64,000 nt of DNA from Oscillospiraceae bacterium (GTDB lineage: Bacteria > Bacillota > Clostridia > Oscillospirales > Ruminococcaceae), in the NCBI GenBank assembly GCA_017438745.1, contig JAFRUS010000011.1, positions 1 through 64,000 of the forward strand, written 5' to 3'. Of the stretch, positions 45,852 through 55,014 are shown piece by piece. Under the pieces are notes generated by a model. That model did not search any database. It was given only the letters and a program-made list of their open reading frames with translations, and was not told where the DNA came from. Position 1 is the first letter of the stretch. Every line of letters starts with the position of its first letter. A program made the position numbers and the translations under genes.

Positions 45852-46838
45852 TCACTGCTGCTGATGTTTCTTTTTTGCGTATTCCTCTATTTTTTCAAGA
45901 GCAACAAGTGTAAGTATCTGCTGTTCAAGACAGCCTGCGTCAGATACTGCCTTTAGCGTACCGGATGTAGCCATTTTTCTGCATGCGCAGGAATTGTCAC
46001 AGTATTTACGTATCTCGCAGCCGTCGCAATCGGACGGATAGGATGAGTATTCCGGATATTTGTCTTTTACCGGTGCAGTGTTCAGGCCGTTAAACACATC
46101 GCCGCACTGATACTCCGCTCTGTTCTGGAACTGGAGACAGGGATAGATCTTTCCGTCCCAGTTGATGTACATTTTCCTTTTGCAAATATCACACTGATGC
46201 GGTTTCTGGTCCGTAATTGCTGTGATCTTGTTTATCATTTCAAGGATAGAGATACCGGAAACCGAAGCTGCTTCACGCCACGCCTTCAGGAGCATGTCTC
46301 CGAATGCATCAGTATCTGCAGGACATGTGCTCTCTTCCAGTACAGCGGATGCTGCAGTGACACCGAGATTGCGGAAATAACGGATGTTATCAGGCAGTTT
46401 CGGAAGAGTCTTTTCTGTATAAACGAGCTGAAGCAGGATCTCACGCTGATATTTCTGCAGTATTCTGATCTTTTCATTGAGCACCTCCGGATCGATACCA
46501 CGTGCTGAAAGATCTGCCCCGTCGTGGGAAACATTGAATTTTACTCCGTGTTCCGAGCACCATTTAATATACTCCTCATCAAGAAGCGTTCCGTTTGTGG
46601 TGATTATATAGCTGTTTGCTTTCGTCTGCAGGGTTATCTTTTTTATGATATCTTTCCCGAGCAAAGGCTCACCGCCGAAAAAGTAAATGGTTCCTGTATT
46701 TGGGATGGAATTAACGAATTCTATAACTGCATCTGTGGTTTTATCGTCAAGCATACCCATCTCCGTGTTGAGTTTTTTCTCGTAGCAGTACTCGCAGTGC
46801 AGGTTGCAGCGGTTAGTTATACTTATATAGTAGTCCAT
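45852..46838 (-). CDS. Radical SAM protein with SPASM-type C-terminal cluster domain
   Basis: 328 residues from ATG 46838. A GTG eight codons upstream is in frame, but AAAGGAG lies 9 bases before 46838. Radical SAM motif CNLHCEYCYEKK at the N-terminus, then IYFFGGEPLLGKD and the strand YIITTNGTLLDEE. The C-terminus binds auxiliary clusters: CDICKRKMYINWDGKIYPCLQF and CDGCEIRKYCDNSCACRK. Such enzymes mature peptides or sulfatases. No sulfatase is near and no clear precursor peptide was found, apart from a doubtful 18-residue ORF just upstream. Confidence 0.9.
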   Translation of the reverse strand: MDYYISITNRCNLHCEYCYEKKLNTEMGMLDDKTTDAVIEFVNSIPNTGTIYFFGGEPLLGKDIIKKITLQTKANSYIITTNGTLLDEEYIKWCSEHGVKFNVSHDGADLSARGIDPEVLNEKIRILQKYQREILLQLVYTEKTLPKLPDNIRYFRNLGVTAASAVLEESTCPADTDAFGDMLLKAWREAASVSGISILEMINKITAITDQKPHQCDICKRKMYINWDGKIYPCLQFQNRAEYQCGDVFNGLNTAPVKDKYPEYSSYPSDCDGCEIRKYCDNSCACRKMATSGTLKAVSDAGCLEQQILTLVALEKIEEYAKKKHQQQ

Positions 46839-46877
46839 GTTTTTCTTCTCCTTTGCAAACACTGAAATGAATACAGA

Positions 46878-46934
46878 TCAGTGCAGGCTGAGCGGGAAAT
46901 CCCCGGAATTCGGTATTGCATACCATGTTTTCAT
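46878..46934 (-). CDS. Doubtful 18-residue ORF upstream of the SPASM enzyme
   Basis: MKTWYAIPNSGDFPLSLH, starting about 4 bases after the predicted transcription start and ending 33 bases before the Shine-Dalgarno region of the radical SAM gene. There is no Shine-Dalgarno, so it would be near leaderless. It has no Cys. Could be a peptide substrate or chance. Confidence 0.2.
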   Translation of the reverse strand: MKTWYAIPNSGDFPLSLH

Positions 46935-46975
46935 ATTGTTATACAATTATAGCACAGACTTAAAGACTATTACAA
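46935..46975 (-). promoter_or_regulatory. Promoter of the SPASM radical SAM gene with a palindrome
   Basis: On the minus strand TTGTAA (46970-46975), 18-base spacer, TATAAT (46946-46951). ATTGT-TAT-ACAAT (46935-46947) forms a small palindrome covering the end of the -10 box and the start site. Confidence 0.5.
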
Positions 46976-47001
46976 TTATTATTTTGCTGTTTTTCTGAAA
47001 A

Positions 47002-47030
47002 TTGACAATTCCGACCGGTTATGTTATTAT
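47002..47030 (+). promoter_or_regulatory. Promoter of the YgiQ-type gene
   Basis: TTGACA (47002-47007), 17-base spacer, TATTAT (47025-47030). The leader is short (about 27 bases) with GGAG 8 bases before the ATG. Confidence 0.75.
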
Positions 47031-47063
47031 ATAAACAACTATCTTTTACGTGGAGATGACGTT

Positions 47064-49052
47064 ATGTACGAAGGATTTCTGCCAACTACCAGAAAAGAAA
47101 TGGAAGAACTGGGTATAGATCAGTTCGATTTTATCTATATAACCGGTGATGCCTATGTTGATCATCCGAGCTTTGGTGCGGCCATCGTTACGAGACTTAT
47201 CGAGGATATGGGCTTTACAGTCGGAATAATTTCACAGCCGGACTGGAGAAGTGACAGAGACTTCAGACGTTTCGGCAGACCTAAATACGCATTTCTTGTT
47301 ACTTCGGGAAACATTGATTCAATGGTTGCCCACTATACTGCGGCCAAAAGAAAACGTTCAGAAGATGCCTATTCTCCTGGCGGCGTGGCAGGAAAACGTC
47401 CTGACCGTGCAGTTATCGTCTACTGTCAGAAAATCAGAGAGTACTTCGGTGATGTGCCGATCGCCATCGGCGGACTGGAAGCATCTCTGCGCCGTTTTGC
47501 TCATTACGACTACTGGGATGATGCTGTTCGTGCATCCGTTCTCCTTGACAGCGGTGCAGATATCCTCATGTACGGCATGGGCGAACATCAGATCAAGGAG
47601 ATCTGTACCCGTCTTGCTCAGGGTGAAGACATAAACACCATCCACGATGTACGAGGAACCTGTTATCTTACTGAACCGGTAAATACTCCTCTTGGTGCAG
47701 CACAGTGTCCGTCATTTGAACAGGTACGTGACAATAAGCTTGAATATGCGAAGGCAGTTAAAATACAGTATGACTGGCAGGATGAAGTCTACGGAAAAAC
47801 GATCATTCAGCGTCACGGAAAACTGATGCTTGTACAGAATCCTCCGGCCTACAGTCTTACTACTGAAGAACTTGACTACATTTACAGTCTTCCTTATACA
47901 AGAGCAATTCATCCAAGCTACGAGGCTCTTGGCGGCGTTCCGGGCATCGAGGAAGTACGTTTCTCCATTACCCATAACCGCGGATGTTTCGGCTACTGCA
48001 ATTTCTGCTCCATCGCCCTTCATCAGGGACGCAGAATAACTGTAAGAAGTGAAGAATCTGTTTTAAAGGAAGCTGAACGTATCACGCAGATGCCAGACTT
48101 CAAGGGCTATATTCACGATGTAGGCGGACCGACTGCAAACTTCCGTCACACATCCTGCGAAAAGCAGCTTAGCAAGGGTCTGTGCATGGGTAAGAAATGT
48201 CTTGCTCCTACTCCATGTCCTGCACTTAAAGCAGATCACACGGAATATCTTGCAATGCTCAGAAAGATAAGAAAGATCAAGGGCATTAAGAAAGTATTCA
48301 TTCGTTCCGGTATCCGTTACGATTATCTTATGCAGGACAAAAACGACGAATTCATACGTGAGCTTATTCTTCACCACGTAAGCGGCCAGCTGAAAGTTGC
48401 TCCGGAACACTGCTCCGCTGTGGTTCTCGACAAGATGGGCAAACCGCACATCGAAGCGTATAAGGCTTTCCAGAAGCGTTTCTACGAGATCACAAAGGGA
48501 ATGGATAAGGAACAGTATCTTGTTCCGTACCTTATGTCATCACATCCGGGAAGTACACTTAATGAAGCTATCGAGCTTGCACTTTTCCTGAAGGAAAACA
48601 AGATCCGTCCGGAACAGGTACAGGACTTCTACCCTACTCCGGGTACTATCTCAACTGCTATGTTCTATTCTGAAGTAGATCCGTACACAATGGAAAAGGT
48701 CTACGTTCCGAAAACTCCGCAGGAAAAGGCTATGCAGCGAGCTCTGCTTCAGTATTTCCGTCCGCAGAACAGGGATATCGTGCTTGAAGCTCTGAAAAAA
48801 GCCGGAAGACGTGATCTTATTGGCTCATCACCTAAGTGCCTTGTTGAGGACTATCCTCAGAACAAGACACTGCAGAAAGGCGGCAATTCTTCAAAGAAAA
48901 ACTCACCGCATAACAGAAATAATACTTCTAAGAATAACGCTGGTGGCAGAAAACTTGCTCAACCGGATAACAGAAGAAACAACAGTAAATACTCCGCATC
49001 TCCTCAGAATAGAAACGGAAATAAGAATTCCGGCAGACGCGGATATAAATAA
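47064..49052 (+). CDS. YgiQ-family radical SAM protein
   Basis: 662 residues, matching the UPF0313/YgiQ family. N-terminus FLPTTRKEMEELGIDQFDFIYITGDAYVDHPSFG, an unusual cobalamin-binding-like front, then the radical SAM site NRGCFGYCNFCSIALHQGR near residue 315, and RSGIRYDYLM and KVAPEHCS downstream. The last 65 residues are a basic, Asn/Lys/Arg-rich tail typical of many homologues. Its reaction is not established as far as I know. Single gene with promoter and terminator. Confidence 0.93.
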   Translation: MYEGFLPTTRKEMEELGIDQFDFIYITGDAYVDHPSFGAAIVTRLIEDMGFTVGIISQPDWRSDRDFRRFGRPKYAFLVTSGNIDSMVAHYTAAKRKRSEDAYSPGGVAGKRPDRAVIVYCQKIREYFGDVPIAIGGLEASLRRFAHYDYWDDAVRASVLLDSGADILMYGMGEHQIKEICTRLAQGEDINTIHDVRGTCYLTEPVNTPLGAAQCPSFEQVRDNKLEYAKAVKIQYDWQDEVYGKTIIQRHGKLMLVQNPPAYSLTTEELDYIYSLPYTRAIHPSYEALGGVPGIEEVRFSITHNRGCFGYCNFCSIALHQGRRITVRSEESVLKEAERITQMPDFKGYIHDVGGPTANFRHTSCEKQLSKGLCMGKKCLAPTPCPALKADHTEYLAMLRKIRKIKGIKKVFIRSGIRYDYLMQDKNDEFIRELILHHVSGQLKVAPEHCSAVVLDKMGKPHIEAYKAFQKRFYEITKGMDKEQYLVPYLMSSHPGSTLNEAIELALFLKENKIRPEQVQDFYPTPGTISTAMFYSEVDPYTMEKVYVPKTPQEKAMQRALLQYFRPQNRDIVLEALKKAGRRDLIGSSPKCLVEDYPQNKTLQKGGNSSKKNSPHNRNNTSKNNAGGRKLAQPDNRRNNSKYSASPQNRNGNKNSGRRGYK

Positions 49053-49059
49053 TTAAGTC

Positions 49060-49098
49060 AAAACCGACATCTGATCAAGTCTGCCAGATGTCGGTTTT
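49060..49098. terminator. Terminator between ygiQ and the lipid operon
   Basis: AAAACCGACATCTG and CAGATGTCGGTTTT, perfect 14-bp stem, 11-base loop. T4 on either strand; it can serve both converging units. Confidence 0.8.
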
Positions 49099-49151
49099 GT
49101 TGTGTGCAGACAGCTAAAACAGTTAGCTGTTCTGCAAGTCTTTGAAAATTA

Positions 49152-50216
49152 TTACAGTTCCTTTTCAAAAAGAACGTATTCCCTCTTTTTCAGCACTTTG
49201 GAATCGATATATTTTTCAGTTACCTTGCCTTTTTTTATAAGCGCACCGACGGATGAAGCCTTTTTACGGCACAGTTCCTTGAATATTACCTGTGAAATGG
49301 CAGAACCGAGCCCCAGATGATTCCCGTCAACGCCCATATAAAGGAGCACGTAGTTATCGCTTCTAAACCTGTTTTTCAGTAGGAATAATATATCTGAAAT
49401 GCCTATATTCCCGTAAAGCCTGTTTCCGTAATCAGGAACGCAGATAAGGAACCCGACAAGCTTATCGTTCTTATAGCCAAGCTTGACCATTGAAAAGTCC
49501 AGAACTGATTTCAGGTCCTTGTACATTTCACGAAATTCTTCTTCTGTGATATACGAAAACACAGGGAAATCACTGTAGAGCTCCATTATCAGATGATAGA
49601 CCTCGCCGATAATAACATCCCAGTTCTTCTTTTCTGCGGATACTATGCGGTAACCCTTCTTCATCAGAAAATCATAACGCTTTTTGTACTTTTCATCGTC
49701 AGCTTCTGATTTATCAACCTTCTTATAAATGTTGGAAATATACGTACCGGATACCTCATATCCGTTTTCCTTCCAGAGTTCCGGATAATATGAAACACCA
49801 TACGGTTCGGAGAAATATCTGTGTTCGTCAAAACAGTCGTTCTTCATTCTGTATCCGATCCAGAAACTTGCGTCTACAGGACCGGTAAGCTTAATAATTC
49901 CTTGTGAACAGGCATATTCTTCAGCTGCGTTCATAAGAGCCTTTACGGCTTCACGGTCGTTTTCACTGTCAAAGAATCCTAAATATGCCTCGTTCTTGTC
50001 GTTGTATATCGTAATAGCACAGCGTGAAACCGGCTTGCCATCGAGGTAACAGACAAATGCTGTAAAGGAGAAATATTGGCTTAATGTATGCGTGCCTTTT
50101 AAAAGCTGTTCCTCGTCAGAACGCTTCTGCATAAGATCTTTCTTTTCATAAATATCCACCGGAAGCGTAAGAAAATCCTCGTATTCACTTTCGGTGACCT
50201 TTATTACTTTATACAT
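49152..50216 (-). CDS. GNAT-like acyltransferase, last gene of the lipid operon
   Basis: 354 residues. Features of a two-part GNAT protein: an N-terminal half with SRCAITIYNDKNEAYLGFFDSEND and ALMNAAEEYACSQGIIKLTGPVD, and a C-terminal half with KLVGFLICVPDYG and YMGVDGNHLGLGSAISQVIFKELC resembling an acyl-CoA pyrophosphate loop. It shares one base with the preceding phosphotransferase gene. In this setting it may acylate the headgroup amine or a backbone hydroxyl; that is inference. Confidence 0.65.
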   Translation of the reverse strand: MYKVIKVTESEYEDFLTLPVDIYEKKDLMQKRSDEEQLLKGTHTLSQYFSFTAFVCYLDGKPVSRCAITIYNDKNEAYLGFFDSENDREAVKALMNAAEEYACSQGIIKLTGPVDASFWIGYRMKNDCFDEHRYFSEPYGVSYYPELWKENGYEVSGTYISNIYKKVDKSEADDEKYKKRYDFLMKKGYRIVSAEKKNWDVIIGEVYHLIMELYSDFPVFSYITEEEFREMYKDLKSVLDFSMVKLGYKNDKLVGFLICVPDYGNRLYGNIGISDILFLLKNRFRSDNYVLLYMGVDGNHLGLGSAISQVIFKELCRKKASSVGALIKKGKVTEKYIDSKVLKKREYVLFEKEL

Positions 50217-52603
50217 TACTTTTCCTTTCTGCAGATTGTTACAGTACCGCTGTTTCCGTCAAGTTCAATGATATCGCCGTCTTTTATGATCTCCGATGCA
50301 TCTTTTACGCCTACAACTGCAGGTATTTTAAGTTCCCTTGAAATGATGGCCGTATGGGAAAGAAGTGAACCCTTCTCGCTGATTATTCCTGCAGAATTTG
50401 AGAGCATGAACACCCATCCCGGATCGGTCATTTTAGCGACAATGATCTTCCCTTTTGTTTCAGGCGGATTACATGCGTCTCTTACAACCACTGCTTCCGC
50501 TTTTGCTATTCCAGCCGATGATGCAGTACCATACAGAACGTTTGTATCTGACGATACCGAAGATGCATGAACTCTGCTGAGTTTTTTCCTGTCAAATTCA
50601 TTATGCTCGAAAACCAGTCTCGAAAAAGCCGGAAGATCATAAAAGCCTGTATAATCCTGCTTTCTCTGGTTTATTAAGCTACTGAAAGTATCCTCGTTTC
50701 CATCAAATATCTCGTCTCTTGTAAGATAAAATACGTCACGTATCGCATCAATACTGCCGTTTTCGAAAAATATTTCTCCTGCACGAATAAACATCGATCT
50801 TACCATACCATAGATCCTTGTACGGTTAAGTCTCGATATTTCGCGGTTCATGATACCTGTTGCTGCCTTGGATGCGAAATACCTGATCATTTTCCTTCGG
50901 CTTTTTATATCTGAAAGAATACTGTCCGTATCTTTTTGCGTATCATTAAGAAGAGAGGATTTTGTTTTCCTGAAAATCTCCTCATCCGATGAAAGATCAG
51001 CGATTTTCTTTATCAGAAGCAGCGGACTTTCCCTGAAAGTAACTGTTTCAAGTTTTAATTCTTCAGGCGAACGGTCACCGTAAAGGTTTATATATTCATA
51101 AAACTTTTCCTTGAATGGGACATGATCTTCAAGTTTTTCTTTCAGTTCTTTTTCGGTTTGACAGGCGCTTAAACTTTCAAGAGCTTTCCGGTCATAGTCA
51201 GCCAGTTTTAACATAGCTTTTACCGGCTTCATGCTTTCAATATTTGATATTCCGCTTATAAAATCATTTACCTTTTTCTCAGGATCAGCTGCTCCTGTTT
51301 TCTTTATTTCCGATTTCAGAAGTCCGGTGAATACAAAAGCATACAGGTCGTTAAGAAGGGTAATATCCCAGCCGGAAAGCACTTTATCCGATATTTCAGA
51401 ATACAGTTTCTTTATCTCTTCAAGACTGATGTCAGAAGTAAAGTGTTCTCTGAAATACTTTTCAGTAGCGGGAAAAGATTCATTAAGCTTTTCCATATTC
51501 TTTCTTACTGAGAATGCTTCCGAGATCACGTTAAAGTATGTAGCTATTCGTTTTACCGGTGTAAGATTTACCTTTCCTCTGCTTATCGCCTTGTCGGCAA
51601 CGCCCATCATATCCTGCCATACAGGGATTATCTTTCCCGAAAGCGGCAGAAAAGATAGAACAGTGTACCAGTTGCTGATCTTGTAATAGATCCTTCCGTT
51701 AGCAGCTCCGGTCATGTTGTAGTAGGTCTCATTGTAGTGTTCCACCATATCAGGGTCATGAAGTACACGCCCTGCAAGGCCTTTAAAAACGCCGCTGTAG
51801 GCTTCTTTTACGAAGGATACAGTCAGAGGCAGCGAAATACCCGGATAGCTTTCGACTATGTTGCTGTTGTCAAGAATAAGCGGAGATCTGACATCTACGG
51901 TCGTTATCGGTCTTGCCTGAAGAACATAAACTTCCCCGTTTTTTACGGCAAATTCGATATCGATATATTTTCCGAAAATCTTTTCAGCCTTTTCGCAGAG
52001 TGAAACCAGTTCTTCGGCTTTCTCTGATTCCAGCTCAGGCGCATTATCACTGCAGCTTTCGGTAAAATATTTTCTGTCGTTCCGATTATAGTAACAGGTG
52101 GTAACGTCCGTCTTTTCCTCAACTACATTATCACCGGTTCCCTTTCCTGCGACAATGACTGTTTCATTAAGTATCCCCTGCGGATTTGCGGAAAAGATAA
52201 CTCCCGAGCAGTCGGCATTCACCATTCTCTGAACTATAACAGTCATTTTTATATCGTCTGCATTGATCCCGTTTTCCCTGCAGTAAGAAATAACGCTTTC
52301 CTTCTTTGCAGAAAGAAAGCATTCATTTATTTTTTTAGTGATATCTTCCTGGCTTACATTCAGAAAAGTATCAAACTGTCCGGCAAAGGAAAAACCGTCC
52401 GAATCTTCGCAGAAAGCAGCAGATCTTACCGAACAGGTGTTCCATCCTTCTGTTAATGAGGATATTTCATCATAGTCCGGAACTTCATTTACACAGAAAA
52501 AATCAGGAACATTAAATCCGTTATCCTTAAGGATGAATAGTCTCTGAGCTTTCGCACCGATCTTGTGATCCTTGTAGTTTTCAGAAGTAATAACTGTAAT
52601 CAT
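50216..52603 (-). CDS. PEP-synthase-like phosphotransferase 2 (ATP-grasp plus swivelling His domain)
   Basis: 795 residues. The N-terminal ATP-grasp half (1-235) has SVRSAAFCEDSDGFSFAGQFDTFLNV and VYVLQARPITTV. The middle (about 240-690) is helix-rich and specific. The C-terminal phosphohistidine domain contains GWVFMLSNSAGIISEKGSLLSHTAIISRELKIPAV with the phosphorylatable His at 750. The PEP/pyruvate-binding barrel of true PEP synthase is absent, giving the layout of rifampin-phosphotransferase-type enzymes that phosphorylate a hydroxyl of an organic substrate. It overlaps the UbiA gene by 4 bases. Substrate unknown, probably a lipid alcohol from context. Confidence 0.85.
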   Translation of the reverse strand: MITVITSENYKDHKIGAKAQRLFILKDNGFNVPDFFCVNEVPDYDEISSLTEGWNTCSVRSAAFCEDSDGFSFAGQFDTFLNVSQEDITKKINECFLSAKKESVISYCRENGINADDIKMTVIVQRMVNADCSGVIFSANPQGILNETVIVAGKGTGDNVVEEKTDVTTCYYNRNDRKYFTESCSDNAPELESEKAEELVSLCEKAEKIFGKYIDIEFAVKNGEVYVLQARPITTVDVRSPLILDNSNIVESYPGISLPLTVSFVKEAYSGVFKGLAGRVLHDPDMVEHYNETYYNMTGAANGRIYYKISNWYTVLSFLPLSGKIIPVWQDMMGVADKAISRGKVNLTPVKRIATYFNVISEAFSVRKNMEKLNESFPATEKYFREHFTSDISLEEIKKLYSEISDKVLSGWDITLLNDLYAFVFTGLLKSEIKKTGAADPEKKVNDFISGISNIESMKPVKAMLKLADYDRKALESLSACQTEKELKEKLEDHVPFKEKFYEYINLYGDRSPEELKLETVTFRESPLLLIKKIADLSSDEEIFRKTKSSLLNDTQKDTDSILSDIKSRRKMIRYFASKAATGIMNREISRLNRTRIYGMVRSMFIRAGEIFFENGSIDAIRDVFYLTRDEIFDGNEDTFSSLINQRKQDYTGFYDLPAFSRLVFEHNEFDRKKLSRVHASSVSSDTNVLYGTASSAGIAKAEAVVVRDACNPPETKGKIIVAKMTDPGWVFMLSNSAGIISEKGSLLSHTAIISRELKIPAVVGVKDASEIIKDGDIIELDGNSGTVTICRKEK

Positions 52604-53499
52604 ATTTTTCCCCAGATCATGTATGCAGGAATGATAAGCAGCATTGTTGCTTCCTGAATGTAAGTGTAGATCTCGACTCTTGAAACAAGCTTGAAGCGTT
52701 CAGGATTCCTGATAAACATGAGAAATTCAATAGTCATGATAATTACATTCACAAGAAGGATGTAGAAACCTATCATGTTAAGATTGATTACCAGAATGAA
52801 ATTGGTAATAATATCGGCGATGGTAAGTATAAGTACGAACCAGGTAGCTTTCTTGTAGCCGAAAAGCTTTGAGTATGTCGTGTATTCTGTTTCATCCTTC
52901 GGAGCGCGTATTTTACGGGAAACTTCCCAGATAAGTGCTGGAAAGTAGAGTGTCATAAGCACTAAGAAAGAAGTAAGGGTAAAAGGCTGAAGGTGATACT
53001 TGATGCAGCAGAAAGATATGATGTAAAGATTGAGCACCATCTGTACCGGATTGTGTGTAACGAGTGCCAGCGGAAGGCTTTTGCTTATCTTGTGTTTCTG
53101 GAAAAACCACAGCGACATGAGAAGACCATATGCCATGAGGAAAAGGTAGAAAAAGATGTTGTTCATGAAAACTACATTCAGAATAGTGATAATTCCAAGA
53201 TCAACTGCGACCGCAGTGTTTAAGTCTTTCTTAAGTACCTTTCCGCTTGGAAATGCTCTGTCCGGAAAGAGTCTTTTATCGGTCTCGTAATCCTTGAAGT
53301 CGTCGGCTATACGTAAAAACATAAGAAATCCGAAAACTGTAAGTGATCCGACTACCTCCTGAATTCCAAGTTTAAAGTCTGTAATTCCGTAGTTTAAAAG
53401 CAGAATGAAATATATCTCACCGAATACGATAAATCCGAGCAGCAGTCTCGGAAAAAACGGATACATTTCTTTGTAATATACACCAAGCCTTTTAAGCAT
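52600..53499 (-). CDS. UbiA-family prenyltransferase
   Basis: 299 residues, about eight to nine membrane helices. The first Asp-rich motif reads RIADDFKDYETDKRLFPDRAFPSGKV, close to the pattern in archaeal ether-lipid and chlorophyll-type UbiA enzymes. The second is in WEVSRKIRAPKDETEYTTYSKLFGYKKA. These bind a prenyl diphosphate via magnesium. Overlaps psd by 8 bases. The acceptor is unknown; the phospholipid genes around it point to a lipid backbone or headgroup. Confidence 0.85.
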   Translation of the reverse strand: MLKRLGVYYKEMYPFFPRLLLGFIVFGEIYFILLLNYGITDFKLGIQEVVGSLTVFGFLMFLRIADDFKDYETDKRLFPDRAFPSGKVLKKDLNTAVAVDLGIITILNVVFMNNIFFYLFLMAYGLLMSLWFFQKHKISKSLPLALVTHNPVQMVLNLYIISFCCIKYHLQPFTLTSFLVLMTLYFPALIWEVSRKIRAPKDETEYTTYSKLFGYKKATWFVLILTIADIITNFILVINLNMIGFYILLVNVIIMTIEFLMFIRNPERFKLVSRVEIYTYIQEATMLLIIPAYMIWGKI

Positions 53500-54361
53500 T
53501 TTTTCTCCCTATCCTTTCTCCCATCAATACTTTTGTTTCTGTACCATTTGCAGAATTTTCAAGTATATCTTCATCAATGATCGCAGCGCCCTTTTTTAGC
53601 ATTACCACGCAGGTGGAACCGCCCATTTCAAAATATCCTTTTTCGTCGCCGCGTTCAAATATCTTTACGTCCTTATTATTTATCTTTCCGACTAACAATG
53701 CACCTATTTCCACCTGATAGCATTCACCGAAATATTCAGTTTCAATAAGCGAAACACTGCGGCAGTTTTCGGCAAATACCTTGTATCTCCTGGCAGATAT
53801 CGGACTTACTGTATGAAGCCGGCCTTCAATGTACTTCTCACGGATCAGCCTGCCCTTGTCAAAGAAACTGTAATGATGATAGTCATCTACCGTTAATCTG
53901 AAAACCAGACAGTCGCCGCCGTAAAAGTCATCCGAAAGTTCTTCGCCAATGATTTCAGAAGCTGTGTAGATGCTGTTTTTTATATTTATCTTTCCGTCCT
54001 CAGTTATCTTATAGCACAGAAGCTTGCTGTCGGCTACCGCACAAAGATCATCAGGATCTAAGCTGAAAGGTCTGCGTCCTTCCTTTATATTTCGTGTAAA
54101 GAAGTCGGCAAAGGATGAGTACTCACGGTCTTCGAAATCATCAAGGTTTATGCCGTATTCCTTAACAAAAGGAGCTATCTTCTCCTTTGACTTTTCCGTA
54201 GAGTTTTTCCTTGCATTGTATCTTGAATAACCCTTTCCGGCAATGAAAAGCTTTAAAATGATCCTTCCGATGATATTTCCGTAAAGAAATTTCAGTGCAT
54301 TTCCGCCGTACTGTTTATCCTCGTAAAAAGTTTTGTTTTTTCTGTCGTATATCTTCCCCAT
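53492..54361 (-). CDS. psd: Phosphatidylserine decarboxylase
   Basis: 289 residues, the clostridial type. It decarboxylates a phosphatidylserine-like lipid to the ethanolamine form. Visible: ADSKLLCYKI, FRLTVDDYHHYSFFDKG (catalytic His region), HTVSPI, and the self-cleavage site FEMGGSTCVVML, where GGST replaces the common LGST and yields the pyruvoyl serine. It lies 50 bases after the phosphatidyltransferase gene. Confidence 0.92.
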   Translation of the reverse strand: MGKIYDRKNKTFYEDKQYGGNALKFLYGNIIGRIILKLFIAGKGYSRYNARKNSTEKSKEKIAPFVKEYGINLDDFEDREYSSFADFFTRNIKEGRRPFSLDPDDLCAVADSKLLCYKITEDGKINIKNSIYTASEIIGEELSDDFYGGDCLVFRLTVDDYHHYSFFDKGRLIREKYIEGRLHTVSPISARRYKVFAENCRSVSLIETEYFGECYQVEIGALLVGKINNKDVKIFERGDEKGYFEMGGSTCVVMLKKGAAIIDEDILENSANGTETKVLMGERIGRKNA

Positions 54362-54411
54362 ATTATTTCCTTTATGATCTTCCGGTAAAAGAAAAGCTTA
54401 ATTTTCTTTCA

Positions 54412-55014
54412 CTATATCAGCGCTACAATTACGGTAAGTGCTATCGCAAGCAGTCCGAGAAATATATATGTCTTTCCATGCGGCTTTGCTATCTTTATCT
54501 TCAGAATGAAAAGCAGTCCGGTTACCAGAAGCACTGCCGGCATTATCACACTGAAAAGACCGGTGAGTTTTCCGATAATATAGGCGCCTACGACAATCAG
54601 AGAAGCGAATGTTGCCGGAAGTCCTGTGTAGAACTTGGTTTCAGCCCCCACTGAAGTGGAAACATTGAAGTATCCAAGCCTAGTAATACACGCAATTACA
54701 TAAAAAGCACTTATCAGAGTAGAAATAACTCCTGTATTTCCTACAGCATATGAAATAACCGGAGGAAACAGCGCAAAACTGGCCATATCAGTAAGTGAAT
54801 CTATCTGAATGCCGAACTCTTTTTCCTCATCTGTACGCTTGCAGCGTCTTGCTATCATACCGTCAAAAAGATCGGCAACTCCGCAGAATATAAGGCAAAG
54901 TACTGCAGCTTTGATTTTTCCGGAACAGGCAAGGCCCATTCCTGCGACAGCAGCAGCAGCCCCGGCATAAGTGAGAATTACTGATTTATTGTAATAACCT
55001 AAAAAGCACTTCAT
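54412..55014 (-). CDS. pssA: CDP-alcohol phosphatidyltransferase (phosphatidylserine synthase type)
   Basis: 200 residues, about six membrane helices. The CDP-alcohol phosphotransferase motif is complete: ADLFDGMIARRCKRTDEEKEFGIQIDSLTDMASF, that is D-G-x2-A-R-x-G-x3-D-x3-D. The neighbouring decarboxylase makes serine the likely acceptor. It follows the phosphotransferase 1 gene with no gap. Confidence 0.9.
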   Translation of the reverse strand: MKCFLGYYNKSVILTYAGAAAAVAGMGLACSGKIKAAVLCLIFCGVADLFDGMIARRCKRTDEEKEFGIQIDSLTDMASFALFPPVISYAVGNTGVISTLISAFYVIACITRLGYFNVSTSVGAETKFYTGLPATFASLIVVGAYIIGKLTGLFSVIMPAVLLVTGLLFILKIKIAKPHGKTYIFLGLLAIALTVIVALI

